The notes under the pieces: generated by a model
Seen by the model: only the letters and a program-made list of their open reading frames with translations
The model's database searches: none
Told to the model about the DNA's origin: nothing
Position numbers and translations under genes: made by a program
Source of the DNA: Planctomycetaceae bacterium
Lineage (GTDB): Bacteria; Planctomycetota; Planctomycetia; Planctomycetales; Planctomycetaceae
Reading direction: 5' to 3'
Length of the DNA: 54,866 nt
Assembly: GCA_015485495.1 (NCBI GenBank)
Contig: WFTL01000153.1
Coordinates: 1-54,866, forward strand
Shown here: positions 1-8,166 of the stretch, in pieces
Numbering within the stretch: the stretch's first letter is position 1
Layout: every line of letters starts with the position of its first letter

Positions 1-45
1 AAACCGTTCGTCCGCCCGTTGTTTTCGTGATCGGCGATCCTGTCC

Positions 46-621
46 ATGCTGCATCTGCATTCGGAAACGTCACCGCGCTGGCTGGACCAGGTGGACAGCA
101 GCCTCAGCGATATCCTCATCGACCACGCTCACTGCGAACAAAAGGCTGCCGCGGCGGCGATGGACATCATGTTCGACTATGTCGAACACCGCCGTCTCTG
201 CTGCGAAATGACGGCCATCGTCCAGGAAGAACTGGAACATTTCCATCAGGTTCTCGACCTGCTGGACCGTCGTTCCATTCGGTTCCACAAACTGAAGCCC
301 GGTCCCTATGGGCGCAAAATGAAGTCCCTTGTCCGCCGCCAGGAACCTCAGCGCGCGGTCGACCGACTGCTCATCGCCGGCCTCATCGAAGCACGAAGCT
401 GCGAACGTTTCCTTCTGCTGAAAGACCACCTGCAGGACGAGGAACTGAGCCGGTTTTACGGCGATCTGTGCGAATCGGAAGCGAGACATCACACGACGTA
501 TGTGAACCTGGCCCGATCCTTCGCGTCCGACGGCGAGGTGCGGCAGCGGCTGGATGAGCTGGCCGCCTGCGAAGCCGACATCATTGCCCAGGGCGGTCCC
601 CTGCCGCGGATGCACAGCTGA
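46..621 (+). CDS. miaE: tRNA-(ms2io6A)-hydroxylase MiaE
   Basis: This 191-residue protein matches MiaE, the cytoplasmic non-haem di-iron enzyme that hydroxylates the isopentenyl group of 2-methylthio-N6-isopentenyladenosine at tRNA position 37. The four-helix ferritin-like ligand set is visible: E31, an ExxH pair at E62/H65, E116 in LIEARSCE, and a second ExxH at E145/H148 in SEARHH. The segment RLLIAGLIEARSCERF is characteristic of the family and the length is normal for the short form. The ATG at 46 is the first start in frame with this core. It stands alone, facing the convergent lipoprotein genes downstream. Family assignment is confident; activity is inferred. Confidence 0.9.
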   Translation: MLHLHSETSPRWLDQVDSSLSDILIDHAHCEQKAAAAAMDIMFDYVEHRRLCCEMTAIVQEELEHFHQVLDLLDRRSIRFHKLKPGPYGRKMKSLVRRQEPQRAVDRLLIAGLIEARSCERFLLLKDHLQDEELSRFYGDLCESEARHHTTYVNLARSFASDGEVRQRLDELAACEADIIAQGGPLPRMHS

Positions 622-634
622 ACACACCGCCGGT

Positions 635-660
635 CATCGGCCCACCTGAAGCGGCCGGTG
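635..660. terminator. Weak convergent hairpin after miaE
   Basis: An 8-bp stem (635-642 with 653-660, one U-G pair) lies between the stop of miaE and the stop of the opposing lipoprotein gene. It has no T-tract on either strand, so it would be at best a bidirectional pause or an mRNA 3' end. Low confidence. Confidence 0.25.
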
Positions 661-693
661 ATCCGCCGCATGCCCCGGAGAAAGCTCTTCGCG

Positions 694-1041
694 TCAGAAT
701 GCGGCCAGACGCCGGGTGATGTCGGCAACAGAGTCCCGGTCCGCATCCGCCGGCGGCCCGGCGGATTCTTCTGCGGACGACCGGGCCGGATACGATGCCG
801 GCAAAGACACCCGGCGCGATGACTGTGCCCGAATCGTCCCGCCGGTTTCTTCCGGCATGCGGGAACCCGGAACCTGCGCCGCATATTCTGATGCCGGAAG
901 CATGCGGGCGTCCCGGGCATCCACGGAGAGCTGCAGTCCCAGAAAGGGCACTCCGCTGTCACTGTTCATCTGCAGAAACGATCGTTCATACCGACAGCCG
1001 GTCAGGAACACCGTCACCAGCAGAACCACGGCACACCGCAT
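694..1041 (-). CDS. Small predicted lipoprotein, function unknown
   Basis: This 115-residue protein has a lipoprotein signal: a short hydrophobic stretch ending in the lipobox LTGC, so the mature form would be acylated at Cys16. The mature part begins with a conserved-looking segment (MNSDSGVPFLGLQLSVD) and then becomes Pro/Ser/Arg-rich and probably disordered. I do not recognise a functional domain. It lies 31 bp downstream of another small lipoprotein gene on the same strand, and the two are probably co-transcribed. The ATG at 1041 places the signal peptide at the N-terminus. Confidence 0.55.
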   Translation of the reverse strand: MRCAVVLLVTVFLTGCRYERSFLQMNSDSGVPFLGLQLSVDARDARMLPASEYAAQVPGSRMPEETGGTIRAQSSRRVSLPASYPARSSAEESAGPPADADRDSVADITRRLAAF

Positions 1042-1072
1042 CAGCAGAGATCTCCGGAAAATCGTTGTCGAA

Positions 1073-1207
1073 TCATTCTTCGTCCAGATCGGGTTCCGTC
1101 ATTGCCGGAATGTCCGACAGGCTGTTCAGAGCGGACAGATTTCCCAGACGGGCACAGCCTGCCAGCAGAACGGACGACAGCAGCAGAAACATCATTTGCC
1201 GTGTCAT
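1073..1207 (-). CDS. Tiny predicted lipoprotein (44 aa)
   Basis: The start is set at the ATG at 1207, giving 44 residues with a textbook lipoprotein signal: Met-rich hydrophobic core, then LLAGC, acylation expected at about Cys16. The frame stays open further upstream, but that extension has no signal and is unlikely to be translated. The mature part is only about 28 residues and ends in an acidic tail (EPDLDEE). It is followed after 31 bp by a second lipoprotein gene. The function is unknown; small entericidin-like or spacer lipoproteins are possible comparisons, but nothing in the sequence identifies one. Confidence 0.5.
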   Translation of the reverse strand: MTRQMMFLLLSSVLLAGCARLGNLSALNSLSDIPAMTEPDLDEE

Positions 1208-1536
1208 GGTTGTTGTCGCCTGATCGTGAAGGGAACAGAACGTTCGGCAGGTTCCCTGCCCGCCGAACGAGCGCCGCTTTCCGGAAGAAGGATCCGGCAG
1301 CCAGGGAGCTGCACCATAATGCAGGAACTCAGACGGTCCCAAGATCAGTGACCGGTCCGATTCCGGCCTTCTCCGCGACAACGCCCCGTCTTGGGCACAG
1401 GATGGATTCTTTTTCGGCAGAATCGGCCGTTTGGGCCGGTCACCGACCGCGGCCGGTCACATTTCGCCCGACTGTCGCGAACCGGGTGAACACCACAGAC
1501 GCCACATTCCGCACAGATTCCGCTACAGTATGTGGG

Positions 1537-2427
1537 ATGACTTCCCGTTCTCGTTCCCGGCCGCCTGTCCCCGTTTCGGCCGCATCCGTGCGGCTGCCGG
1601 ATCTGCTGCTGCGCGTTGTCCTGGGAACAGCCGCGTTTCTGGCCGGAACCTGGTGGGCTCTGGACCGCATCGTGGCGGAAAAAATCGCCACGGCTCTGCT
1701 GATGCCGGCCGGGCTGCTGTGGCTGCTGCTGCTGACGGCCGTACTGGCGGCCCGGCGGCTGAGTCGAACCGACATGATGGTGGCCACCGCACTGCCATGG
1801 CTGGCTCTGACGGTTCTGGGCAACTCCATGTTCGTGGAATCTCTCGCCACTCAGCTTGAACGCGACTACATGAACATCGATCCGCTGAAGATCGAACCGA
1901 TGGCGACAGTCGTGGTACTCGGCGGCGGCACCATTCAGGGCGTCAGCGGACGTGTGCAGGCCCACACGTCGGGAGACCGGGTCGTCCTGGCTGCGCAACT
2001 GTATCATGCCGGCCTGGTGCAGCGGATCGTCTGCACCGGCCGCCGGATCGATCAACTGGCCCCCGGGGCCTCTCATCCGGGTGAACAGTCCGGACAACTG
2101 CTGGTTTCGCTGGGCGTGCCGAAATCCGCCATTCAGATTCTGGACGGCCGCAACACATCCGAAGAAATGCAGATTCTCGGACAGCGGTATTCCGGATCCT
2201 CTGAACGAATCGGTCTGATCACTTCGGCCTGGCATCTTCGGCGCGCCATGCGTCTGGCGGAACGGAACGGATTTCATCCTGTTCCTCTGCCGGCAGACTT
2301 CATTTCCACGCCTCCCGGCCCGCGAACCACGGCCCGCATGGTTCTCGACTGCATTCCTCAGGACGGGGCCCTGTGGACATCGTCCCGTCTGCTGAAGGAA
2401 TACCTGGGAATCCTGGTCGGCCGCTGA
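1537..2427 (+). CDS. YdcF/ElyC-family (DUF218) membrane protein
   Basis: This protein of about 296 residues has two N-terminal membrane segments (about residues 25-45 and 52-70), a third hydrophobic stretch (about 85-100), then a soluble DUF218 domain. The domain shows the family signature VVVLGGGT near residue 130, an LYHAGLVQRIVCTGR strand-helix, a conserved TSEEMQIL and ITSAWHLRRA near the end. DUF218 proteins such as ElyC/SanA/YdcF are linked to envelope polysaccharide maturation or bind nucleotide cofactors; the exact reaction is unknown. The frame is open well upstream, but the ATG at 1537 is the one that puts the first membrane helix near the N-terminus. The DUF423 gene follows 50 bp downstream and may share its transcript. 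Confidence 0.8.
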   Translation: MTSRSRSRPPVPVSAASVRLPDLLLRVVLGTAAFLAGTWWALDRIVAEKIATALLMPAGLLWLLLLTAVLAARRLSRTDMMVATALPWLALTVLGNSMFVESLATQLERDYMNIDPLKIEPMATVVVLGGGTIQGVSGRVQAHTSGDRVVLAAQLYHAGLVQRIVCTGRRIDQLAPGASHPGEQSGQLLVSLGVPKSAIQILDGRNTSEEMQILGQRYSGSSERIGLITSAWHLRRAMRLAERNGFHPVPLPADFISTPPGPRTTARMVLDCIPQDGALWTSSRLLKEYLGILVGR

Positions 2428-2477
2428 TCGGAACGGACGGCATTCAACGAACGGCATTCAACAGGGACAAACACACC

Positions 2478-2942
2478 ATGTCGGCTCGCACCTGTCTTCG
2501 ACTGGCCGCACTGTTCGGATTTCTGGCCGTGTTCATGGGGGCATTCGGCGCCCACGGTCTTTCGGATTCCGGCTATCTGGAACGGCGGTACGCCGACGTG
2601 GATCCGAAAACCGTGGCATCCTGGGAACTGCCGGCCGCGTACAAATCCTATCTCGATTTCCAGACAGCCGTGCGGTACCACATGTGGCATGCGCTGGCCC
2701 TGCTGGCGGTCGGACTGTGGAAACAGCGCACGTCGTCCCGCGCCCTCAGCACGGCCGCCTGGATGTTTTCGGCAGGCATCGTGCTGTTCTGTGGTTCGCT
2801 GTATGTTCTGGTCATCGGCGGCCCGCATTTCGGGAACATCCGCTGGGGTCTGGTCGCTCCGCTGGGTGGCACCGCGCTGCTGATCGGCTGGATCTCCCTG
2901 CTCATCACCGCCTGGAACACCGGACCGGCGGACAGCGCATGA
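2478..2942 (+). CDS. DUF423 (YgdD-like) inner-membrane protein
   Basis: This 154-residue membrane protein has four hydrophobic helices. The N-terminal motif FGFLAVFMGAFGAHGL is the hallmark of DUF423 (YgdD family). It also carries the central YHMWHALALLAVG helix and the FSAGIVLFCGSLYVLV segment expected in the family. Compared with the usual form it has a longer loop between helices 1 and 2 (about residues 30-60, rich in charged residues), as in many planctomycete members. The ATG at 2478 starts directly before helix 1. The molecular role of DUF423 is unknown. It sits just downstream of the DUF218 gene in the same direction. Confidence 0.85.
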   Translation: MSARTCLRLAALFGFLAVFMGAFGAHGLSDSGYLERRYADVDPKTVASWELPAAYKSYLDFQTAVRYHMWHALALLAVGLWKQRTSSRALSTAAWMFSAGIVLFCGSLYVLVIGGPHFGNIRWGLVAPLGGTALLIGWISLLITAWNTGPADSA

Positions 2943-2999
2943 CACAGCGAACAGTCCGTCCGCACGCGCTGGTTCCGGCCGCCCGCCTTTCCGGACCGC

Positions 3000-3959
3000 C
3001 TACCCGCGGGGATGGCATTTTTCGTGGACGGACTTGAGCCGGGAATGGTCGACGTGCGTGTAGATCTGAGTCGTCCGGATGCTGGCGTGTCCCAGCATTT
3101 CCTGCAGAGCCCGAATGTCGGCTCCGCCGGCCAGCAGATGCGTGGCGAAGCTGTGGCGCAGCGTATGGGGACTCACGTCGTTCCCGCAGCCGACTCGTTG
3201 AGCATACCGGCGAATCAGCTCCCATACGGCTTCCCGCTGAAGGGGCCTGCCGCTGCGGGACACGAACAGCCGGTCTTCATCCGGGGCGGAATGAGCCACC
3301 AGGGCGGGGCGTTCGTGTGTCAGGTACCGCCGAATGGCGTCCACAGCCACGGGGTTCAGTGAAACCAGCCGCTGTTTGTTCCCTTTGCCGGTGCACCGGG
3401 CGTAGTGTTCTTCCAGGTTCACATCGGACAGTCTCAGCCCGGTCACTTCCGACACCCGGCATCCGGTGGCATACATGACGGCCAGCAGAGCCCGGTCGCG
3501 GCGGGCGTACCGATCGATCGACGGCTGCGGCGCCTGCAGAAGCTGATTGACCGTGTCCGGGCTGAGCACCCTGGGCAGGCGTTTCCACAGACGGGGAGAA
3601 GCGATCAGGTCGACCGCACTTTCGGCCACGACTCCTTCCAGCATGAGATACCGAAAGAACATTCGGACTGTCACCAGATTCCGACCGATGGTTCCCGGAG
3701 CCAGTCCCTGCTGCTGCAGATGATCCAGAAAGGCGGTCATTGCCGGCACGTCGATCTCATGGACCGGCCGGCGCAGGTGCTGTCGATTCCAGTCGAGAAA
3801 CTTCTGCAGGTCGCGGCGGTACGCCAGAATCGTGTTGTGGGACATGCCGCATTCGGCTTCCAGATAAGCCAGGAACCCGTCGCGCCACACGGCCGGATCC
3901 TGAAAGCCGCTTCGAGCGGACTGACGACCGGCGGCAGGCGGTTTTCGGCGGCGAGCCAT
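3000..3959 (-). CDS. xerD: Tyrosine recombinase XerD/XerC-type
   Basis: This 319-residue tyrosine recombinase probably resolves chromosome dimers at dif with a Xer partner. The N-terminal SAM-like core-binding domain (about 20-110) contains YLEAECGMSHNTILAYRRDL. The catalytic domain shows R168 (CRVSE), K192 (GKGNK), H265 and R268 (HTLRH), H291 (LGHASI) and the nucleophile Y300 (IYTHV). The C-terminus HSRLKSVHEKCHPRG resembles XerD more than XerC. An in-frame ATG at 4052 would add 31 poorly conserved residues and begin inside a strong hairpin, so the ATG at 3959 is preferred. It appears to be a housekeeping gene, not one tied to an element here. Confidence 0.88.
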   Translation of the reverse strand: MARRRKPPAAGRQSARSGFQDPAVWRDGFLAYLEAECGMSHNTILAYRRDLQKFLDWNRQHLRRPVHEIDVPAMTAFLDHLQQQGLAPGTIGRNLVTVRMFFRYLMLEGVVAESAVDLIASPRLWKRLPRVLSPDTVNQLLQAPQPSIDRYARRDRALLAVMYATGCRVSEVTGLRLSDVNLEEHYARCTGKGNKQRLVSLNPVAVDAIRRYLTHERPALVAHSAPDEDRLFVSRSGRPLQREAVWELIRRYAQRVGCGNDVSPHTLRHSFATHLLAGGADIRALQEMLGHASIRTTQIYTHVDHSRLKSVHEKCHPRG

Positions 3960-4042
3960 CAGATGTCTGTCCTGAACAGCCTCGTACGAAAGCGTGTTGC
4001 CGAAGGACGGCGCCGGACACCGAACGGCCCGGCGCAAAATCA

Positions 4043-4082
4043 TCGCCGTCACCGTTCAGAGGGGGGTGAACGATGACGGCGA
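4043..4082 (-). promoter_or_regulatory. Strong hairpin in the xerD leader region
   Basis: Two 16-nt arms (4043-4058 and 4067-4082) pair at 15 of 16 positions around an 8-nt purine loop (GA then six G on the + strand). The structure lies about 85-125 bp upstream of the chosen xerD start. It could be a 5'-UTR structure, a transcript end or a DNA-binding site. There is no T-run after it on the + strand, so an ordinary terminator is unlikely. Confidence 0.5.
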
Positions 4083-4128
4083 CGTGAAACCGTTGATGCA
4101 GTTGCTGCAACGGTGTTCGACCTGTTCC

Positions 4129-4151
4129 GATGTGAGATGTCTTCTCACATC
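4129..4151. promoter_or_regulatory. Perfect 9-bp inverted repeat between xerD and the SDR gene
   Basis: GATGTGAGA (4129-4137) and TCTCACATC (4143-4151) are perfect inverted repeats separated by 5 bp, the geometry of a dimeric repressor or activator site. It sits in the divergent gap 3960-4445 between xerD and the SDR dehydrogenase, which otherwise holds only the hairpin at 4043-4082 and no convincing ORF. No cognate regulator is seen nearby. Whether it acts on either gene is inference. Confidence 0.35.
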
Positions 4152-4445
4152 CTGCCTATCGACGAAGCCGGCCCCCGGGATCCTCCGTTCATTCCGGAAT
4201 TCCGCCTGTACCGTCTGTAGGAATCGTCCGCCGGCGGTGAGGCAGATGCCCGGCCCGATCAGAATTCGAAGCCGGCTGCCGCCGATGCGGAACAAAGCGA
4301 AAATCGGCACAGCCGGCTCCATGAAAACCACGCCTGCGACCGTTACACTCGACCGAGTCCGACTGTTCCGCACCGAACGCGGTGCGGAAACGTCGTCGCT
4401 GTCAGAAACAATCAGAAACAATGCCTCTCTGCGGAACGACTGCTG

Positions 4446-5267
4446 ATGGATCTCAGACTTGACGACAAAGTGGCTCTTGTCACGGGCGGTTCCAAAGGCA
4501 TCGGCATGGGAATCGTCCGATGTCTTCTGGCCGAAGGTGCCCGGGTGGCCAATGTGAATCGCAGCGAAGCCGAAGGCCTCGCTCTGGAACAGGAATACGC
4601 CGCTCAGGGAAAGGACTGCCTGTTCATCCAGGGCGACCTGACCGACGTGAACGCCTGCCGGAATGCGGTGGAAAAGGCACTGGACCGTTTCGGCCGCATC
4701 GACATCCTGATCAACAATGCCGGTGTCAACGACGGGGTTGGGCTGGATGCCGGACCGGACGCCTTCCTCACTTCCCTGCAGCGCAACCTCATCCATTACT
4801 ACGCCATGGCGCATTATGCTCTGGAGGCCCTGAAAACATCCCGCGGCTGCATTGTGAACATCGGGTCCAAGGTCTGCGTCACCGGCCAGGGCGGCACATC
4901 GGGATACGCGGCAGCCAAAGGCGCCATCAACGGTCTCACCCGTGAATGGGCCGTCGATCTGGCTCCCTGGGGAATCCGCGTCAACACTGTGCTGCCCGCC
5001 GAAACCTGGACTCCCCTGTACGAACGCTGTCTGGCGGAAATGGACGATCCGGAACAGGCCCGCGCCGACATCGAGCGGCTGATTCCTCTGGAACACCGCT
5101 TCACGACCATCGAAGAACTGGCCGACACGGTCGTCTTCCTGGCATCGGACCGTTCCAGCCACACGACCGGCCAGATTCTCTTCGTGGACGGCGGCTACAC
5201 GCACCTGGACAGGAAATGCACGGCTTCGGGCGCTGTATCGGAATTCGGTGCTGCCGGAGAATCGTGA
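4446..5267 (+). CDS. SDR-family NAD(P)-dependent dehydrogenase, L-fucose-dehydrogenase-like
   Basis: This 273-residue classical short-chain dehydrogenase has the Rossmann motif TGGSKGIG (13-20), NNAG (90-93), catalytic S141, Y154 and K158 (YAAAK), and the C-terminal FLASD...TGQILFVDGGYTH block. The segment LPAETWTPLYERCLAEMDDPEQA resembles L-fucose/rare-sugar dehydrogenases, where a (E/C)xWTPLY motif follows the PG turn. A sugar substrate is therefore likely, but the assignment beyond SDR is inference. It begins after a 486-bp divergent region carrying an inverted repeat. It ends 17 bp before the convergent DUF455 gene. Confidence 0.8.
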   Translation: MDLRLDDKVALVTGGSKGIGMGIVRCLLAEGARVANVNRSEAEGLALEQEYAAQGKDCLFIQGDLTDVNACRNAVEKALDRFGRIDILINNAGVNDGVGLDAGPDAFLTSLQRNLIHYYAMAHYALEALKTSRGCIVNIGSKVCVTGQGGTSGYAAAKGAINGLTREWAVDLAPWGIRVNTVLPAETWTPLYERCLAEMDDPEQARADIERLIPLEHRFTTIEELADTVVFLASDRSSHTTGQILFVDGGYTHLDRKCTASGAVSEFGAAGES

Positions 5268-5284
5268 CCGCCTCACCGGTCCGG

Positions 5285-6094
5285 TCACCCGGCATCGGCC
5301 GGCGGCGGATCATCGGACCAGGTGCGCAGCCGGCGAATGAAGTCTTCCGACAGCCCGGCCTGGCGCCGCGGTTCCGCCAGAAACTCCCGTCCGCGGGCCC
5401 GCGACGGCCGCAAAGGCCACTTCAGATGGTCTGCGAACACGGTGAACTCGTCGGCATCGTCGGGTTTGAGCCGTCGCAGCCAGGTGATGCCGAATTCGAC
5501 ATGCCGGATTTCATCCCGATGAATGGCCCTCATGATGGCCGCACTGCGCCGGTCGCCGGCATCACGAAAGTACTGTTCGAACTCAACCGTGTGGTCCAGA
5601 TTGCCGCATTCGAACACCAGCGGCAGACTGCAGATGTAGTCCAGCACACTGGAACAGTCCGCCGACCGCGACCAGATGTAACCATTGACCGGAAGATCCC
5701 CGAACGCCAGACCCAGTTCGGCCGCCCGCTGAACATGCAGCCGGGTGTGACGCTGTTCGTCCAGCATGATGCGTCCCAGCCCCTGACGGAATTCCCGGGG
5801 GGCTTCCGGAAACGCCAGCACCACCATGGCCATCACTTCCAGAGCCTGCAGTTCGTGATTGGCCATGATGTGGTGCGCCACGGCCCGCCGCTGCGGATCG
5901 CGCAAAGCGGCCGCTTTCGGCATGGCCGGAGCCGTCCGCCGGGCCGCAAACCGCAGATGCGGCGGTCGAGCCGGTTCGCTGATGCGCCGCGGCGTCCCGG
6001 GCTGTTCATCCTGCAGCGGCGCGGCCGGCGGGGCCACTTTGACGGACACGTCGGGCGACAGCAGAATCGTTTCTGCAAACTTCCTCAGTTCCAC
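5285..6094 (-). CDS. DUF455 ferritin-like protein
   Basis: This 269-residue protein starts at a GTG (6094); the MELRKFAETIL opening matches the usual N-terminus of DUF455. The ferritin-like helices carry the expected metal-ligand pattern: ANHELQALEVMA near residue 80, LDEQRHTRLH near 115, GNLDHTVEFEQYF near 165 and IHRDEIRHVEFG near 190. DUF455 proteins resemble di-iron carboxylate enzymes; the substrate is unknown. The C-terminal part (RPSRARGREF) is typical. It is convergent with the SDR gene and lies 28 bp downstream of the ABC exporter gene on the same strand. Confidence 0.8.
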   Translation of the reverse strand: MELRKFAETILLSPDVSVKVAPPAAPLQDEQPGTPRRISEPARPPHLRFAARRTAPAMPKAAALRDPQRRAVAHHIMANHELQALEVMAMVVLAFPEAPREFRQGLGRIMLDEQRHTRLHVQRAAELGLAFGDLPVNGYIWSRSADCSSVLDYICSLPLVFECGNLDHTVEFEQYFRDAGDRRSAAIMRAIHRDEIRHVEFGITWLRRLKPDDADEFTVFADHLKWPLRPSRARGREFLAEPRRQAGLSEDFIRRLRTWSDDPPPADAG

Positions 6095-6122
6095 TCAGAA
6101 CTCCGACCGGTCCGCCGGCCTG

Positions 6123-7946
6123 TCAGCGGTGCGTCCGAAAGGCATTGAACTTCATGTATTCCCAGTGCCGGTACAGTTCCGACTTCCGCACGAGTTCTTC
6201 ATGCGTGCCGTCGGCCGCGACGCATCCGTCGTTCAGCAGAATGACCCGCTGAGACCGTTTGACGGTGGACAGACGCGACGGAAGAAACACGACCGTACGA
6301 TTCTGGCAGATGCGGTCGTAGGTGTCATCCAGCAGAGTTTTGGTTTCTGCGTCCAGGGTTTCGGTCGGTTCTTCAATGAACAGCAGAGCCGGATTGCGGG
6401 CGATGGCCCGCGTCAGAGCCAGGCGAAATGCCTGGCCCGCATCGAGCTGAACACCGAACTCGCCGATGACGGTTTCGTATCCTTTCGGAAGCTGCCGCAC
6501 GAATTTTTCGGTGTGAGCGATTTTGCCGGCATCCATCGCCTGCTGGCGCGTCATATCCGGCTGCCCGCAGATGATGTTTTCCAGAACGGTGGCGTTGAAC
6601 AGATTGTTGCTTCCGGAAACGATCATCACTTCCGCACGAAGGGATTCGAGCGTGGCGCGGCTGATGTCCCGACCGTCGATCAGAATCTGACCGCTGGTCG
6701 GATCGTTCAGGCGCGGCACCAGACTGATCAGGCCCAGAGCTTCTTCGGGATCCAGGGAAATCAAAGACACGCGCTGACCGGCCGGAATGCGCAGGTCGAG
6801 CTGACTGAGCAGGCCCGGGTGATCGGGAGTGTCCATGCACACCTGATCGAACTGAAGGCTGCGGGACATGGGTTCCAGAAACCGGGCCCGGACGACCTGA
6901 CTGACCGGCGGCACTTCGCGAATGTATTCGTCGACTTCTTCGCCGGCCACCGTTCCGGCCACTTCCAGCTCATCGGCCTCTTCCAGAGCGCGCAGTTTCT
7001 GAAAGACCAGCACAGCTCCCAGACCGATGATCGTCGCTCCCGGAAGCTGAAGATCGCTGCTGTTGAGCAGATGGCGGAGAAGAATCCACACGGGGGCTCC
7101 GACGGCAAACACATCAATCAGCCGCGTGACCCAGATTCCTCGTCGCAACTGCCGATCCACTGCCTGCCGTTTCCGATCGAACCGTTCCAGCCGGTCCGCA
7201 AAATGTTTCTGTTCGACCGTTTCCATCCCGTACCCGGTCACGATCCGCGATTTTTCCAGGGACTGGGTGAGCTGAACCAGATCGCGTTCCACCTGCTCGG
7301 TCAGCAGGTCGGCCGCCGCGGCCATCCGCTTTCGCTCCAGCCGCAGCAGAAACCAGCCGGCCACAACGGGAATGAGGCATTCCAGTCCCACGTGCACATG
7401 CACCACGCAGCAGGTCACGGCCAGAGCGGCCAGATCGGATCCGGATGTCATCGTCAGGAAGATCCACTGCCGCGCAGAAGATTCCATCAGACCGACCGAA
7501 TCCTGAAACAGCCGCCGGGTTGTTTCGATCTTCTCGCCGCTCAGATCTCCGGCGCTGAGCCGCAGGGACTGACGATGAATGTGTCGGCGCAGGCGCCGCA
7601 CCCGGTCGGCCACGAAGGCGGCGGCCCGGGCCGCCACGACCGATTCCAGCATCCAGCGCAGAAAAACCAGAGCCAGGGCCGTCAGTCCCAGAGCGACCAT
7701 GCCGCGAAAGGTCCCGTCGAACACCGGGAACCGGACCAGCAGACGGCGGACGAACCGGTCGGGAAACTGATTGTCCTGCAGCAGCGGCAGAAGATCGGCC
7801 CCCGGACCGGAAAGCGTCGTGGTCACGACCAGTCCGGCGGCCGCTCCGGCACACAGCAGCAGGCCGATCAGACAGACAGACGCAGCCAGTGCGCTCAGCA
7901 GCGCCGGCAGCAGCGGCAGGCGCCGGAACTGACGCGTCGCCACCAT
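6123..7946 (-). CDS. ABC exporter half-transporter with degenerate nucleotide-binding domain
   Basis: This protein of about 607 residues has an N-terminal type-I exporter membrane domain (about 1-330) and a C-terminal ABC domain. The fold is clear (IPAGQRVSLIS, SGQILIDGRDI, TVLENI, LPKGYETVIGE, ALTRAIARNPALLFIEEPTETLD, STVKRSQRVILL), but every catalytic motif is altered. The Walker A loop reads SLDPEEALGL with no GxGK[ST]. The Q-loop Gln is replaced (VSGSNNLF). The signature LSGGQ is LDAGQ. Walker B ends EE instead of DE. The switch His is lost (LPSRLSTV). It therefore probably cannot hydrolyse ATP on its own; it may pair with a competent half or have another role. The ATG at 7946 is favoured, although the frame is open to 8072. 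Confidence 0.85.
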   Translation of the reverse strand: MVATRQFRRLPLLPALLSALAASVCLIGLLLCAGAAAGLVVTTTLSGPGADLLPLLQDNQFPDRFVRRLLVRFPVFDGTFRGMVALGLTALALVFLRWMLESVVAARAAAFVADRVRRLRRHIHRQSLRLSAGDLSGEKIETTRRLFQDSVGLMESSARQWIFLTMTSGSDLAALAVTCCVVHVHVGLECLIPVVAGWFLLRLERKRMAAAADLLTEQVERDLVQLTQSLEKSRIVTGYGMETVEQKHFADRLERFDRKRQAVDRQLRRGIWVTRLIDVFAVGAPVWILLRHLLNSSDLQLPGATIIGLGAVLVFQKLRALEEADELEVAGTVAGEEVDEYIREVPPVSQVVRARFLEPMSRSLQFDQVCMDTPDHPGLLSQLDLRIPAGQRVSLISLDPEEALGLISLVPRLNDPTSGQILIDGRDISRATLESLRAEVMIVSGSNNLFNATVLENIICGQPDMTRQQAMDAGKIAHTEKFVRQLPKGYETVIGEFGVQLDAGQAFRLALTRAIARNPALLFIEEPTETLDAETKTLLDDTYDRICQNRTVVFLPSRLSTVKRSQRVILLNDGCVAADGTHEELVRKSELYRHWEYMKFNAFRTHR

Positions 7947-8166
7947 GCGCCGGAACAGGTTCGCCTCAGACACCGATCGGGCTTTCTGTGAGCAGCAGGG
8001 TTTCAGAAAACGTTCCGCATGCCACCCTACCGCCGCGTCCGACGCAGAACAACACTCACCTTCCACCCACACGCGTTTTCAGACGGCCGGTGGCGGATTG
8101 TGCGGAACAGTCTGGAATCCGGGCCCGCTTCGCCTCACCCGAAGCGTCCGCGCAGCTTTCCCGAAT

